From assembly GCA_001564255.1 (NCBI GenBank), contig LKNC01000050.1, positions 1-13,232 on the forward strand: a DNA stretch of 13,232 bases, given 5' to 3'. The translations under genes were made by a program, and so were the position numbers. Under the pieces are notes generated by a model, which worked only from the letters and a program-made list of their open reading frames with translations, did not search any database and had not been told where the DNA came from. The stretch is from Natrialbaceae archaeon Tc-Br11_E2g1. Lineage in GTDB: Archaea; Halobacteriota; Halobacteria; Halobacteriales; Natrialbaceae. This document shows, piece by piece, positions 13,225 to 13,232 of the stretch (within the stretch, counting starts at the first letter, position 1; the number at the start of each line of letters is the position of its first letter).

Positions 13225-13232
13225 GTTTATAC
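13225..13232 (+). promoter_or_regulatory. TATA box of a gene beyond the right edge
   Basis: GTTTATAC lies in GC-rich DNA 30 nt after the oxidoreductase stop. By analogy with the other promoters, a plus-strand start should follow about 25-28 nt later, outside the window. Confidence 0.35.

Noticed and set aside
1..13232. CRISPR array, tRNA or rRNA
   Set aside because: No regularly spaced direct repeats, no cloverleaf with an anticodon arm, and no rRNA-like segment were seen on reading both strands.

Overview
The window is chromosomal DNA of a halophilic archaeon (class Halobacteria). Most of it is GC-rich, about 65 % by eye. Its proteins are acidic, rich in Asp and Glu and poor in Lys. It carries a euryarchaeal lipid gene, geranylgeranylglyceryl phosphate synthase. 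Most genes have an AT-rich TATA-like box about 25-30 nt upstream of the start codon, the pattern of leaderless archaeal transcripts. I do not assign a genus. I see no rRNA, tRNA, CRISPR array or intact mobile element.

Layout, left to right. (1) Positions 46-1208, minus strand: a CRM/YhbY-type RNA-binding protein and an MscS-family channel, overlapping as ATGA. (2) 1302-2230, plus: a pyridoxamine-phosphate-oxidase-like flavin-binding protein and a four-helix membrane protein. (3) 2231-4740: an AT-richer patch with a 353-nt non-coding stretch, a six-helix methyl-accepting transducer resembling the HtrVIII type, and a downstream stretch rich in potential hairpins. (4) 4741-6319, plus: a SAM methyltransferase, a 353-nt stretch with a possible decayed zinc-finger ORF, and two very small haloarchaeal proteins. 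(5) 6412-8699: a haloarchaeal protein of unknown function on minus, divergent from an alpha/beta hydrolase followed by a sirtuin on plus. (6) 8704-10532, minus: a tandem-domain universal stress protein and geranylgeranylglyceryl phosphate synthase. (7) 10618-13195: a threonine-synthase-family protein on minus, divergent from an FAD-dependent amine-oxidase-type oxidoreductase. A TATA-like box at the right edge points to a further plus-strand gene outside the window.

The genes do not form one pathway. Plausible units are the coupled CRM/MscS pair, the hydrolase-sirtuin pair and the divergent threonine-synthase-like/oxidoreductase pair. The strongest unusual observation is that the threonine-synthase homologue has Leu where the PLP-binding Lys is expected, while the rest of the fold looks intact. 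A near-perfect palindrome lies between its TATA box and start codon. Other points of note are the low-GC N-terminal sensor half of the transducer, its run of seven-residue coiled-coil repeats, and clustered hairpins after the transducer and between the universal stress protein and lipid synthase genes.
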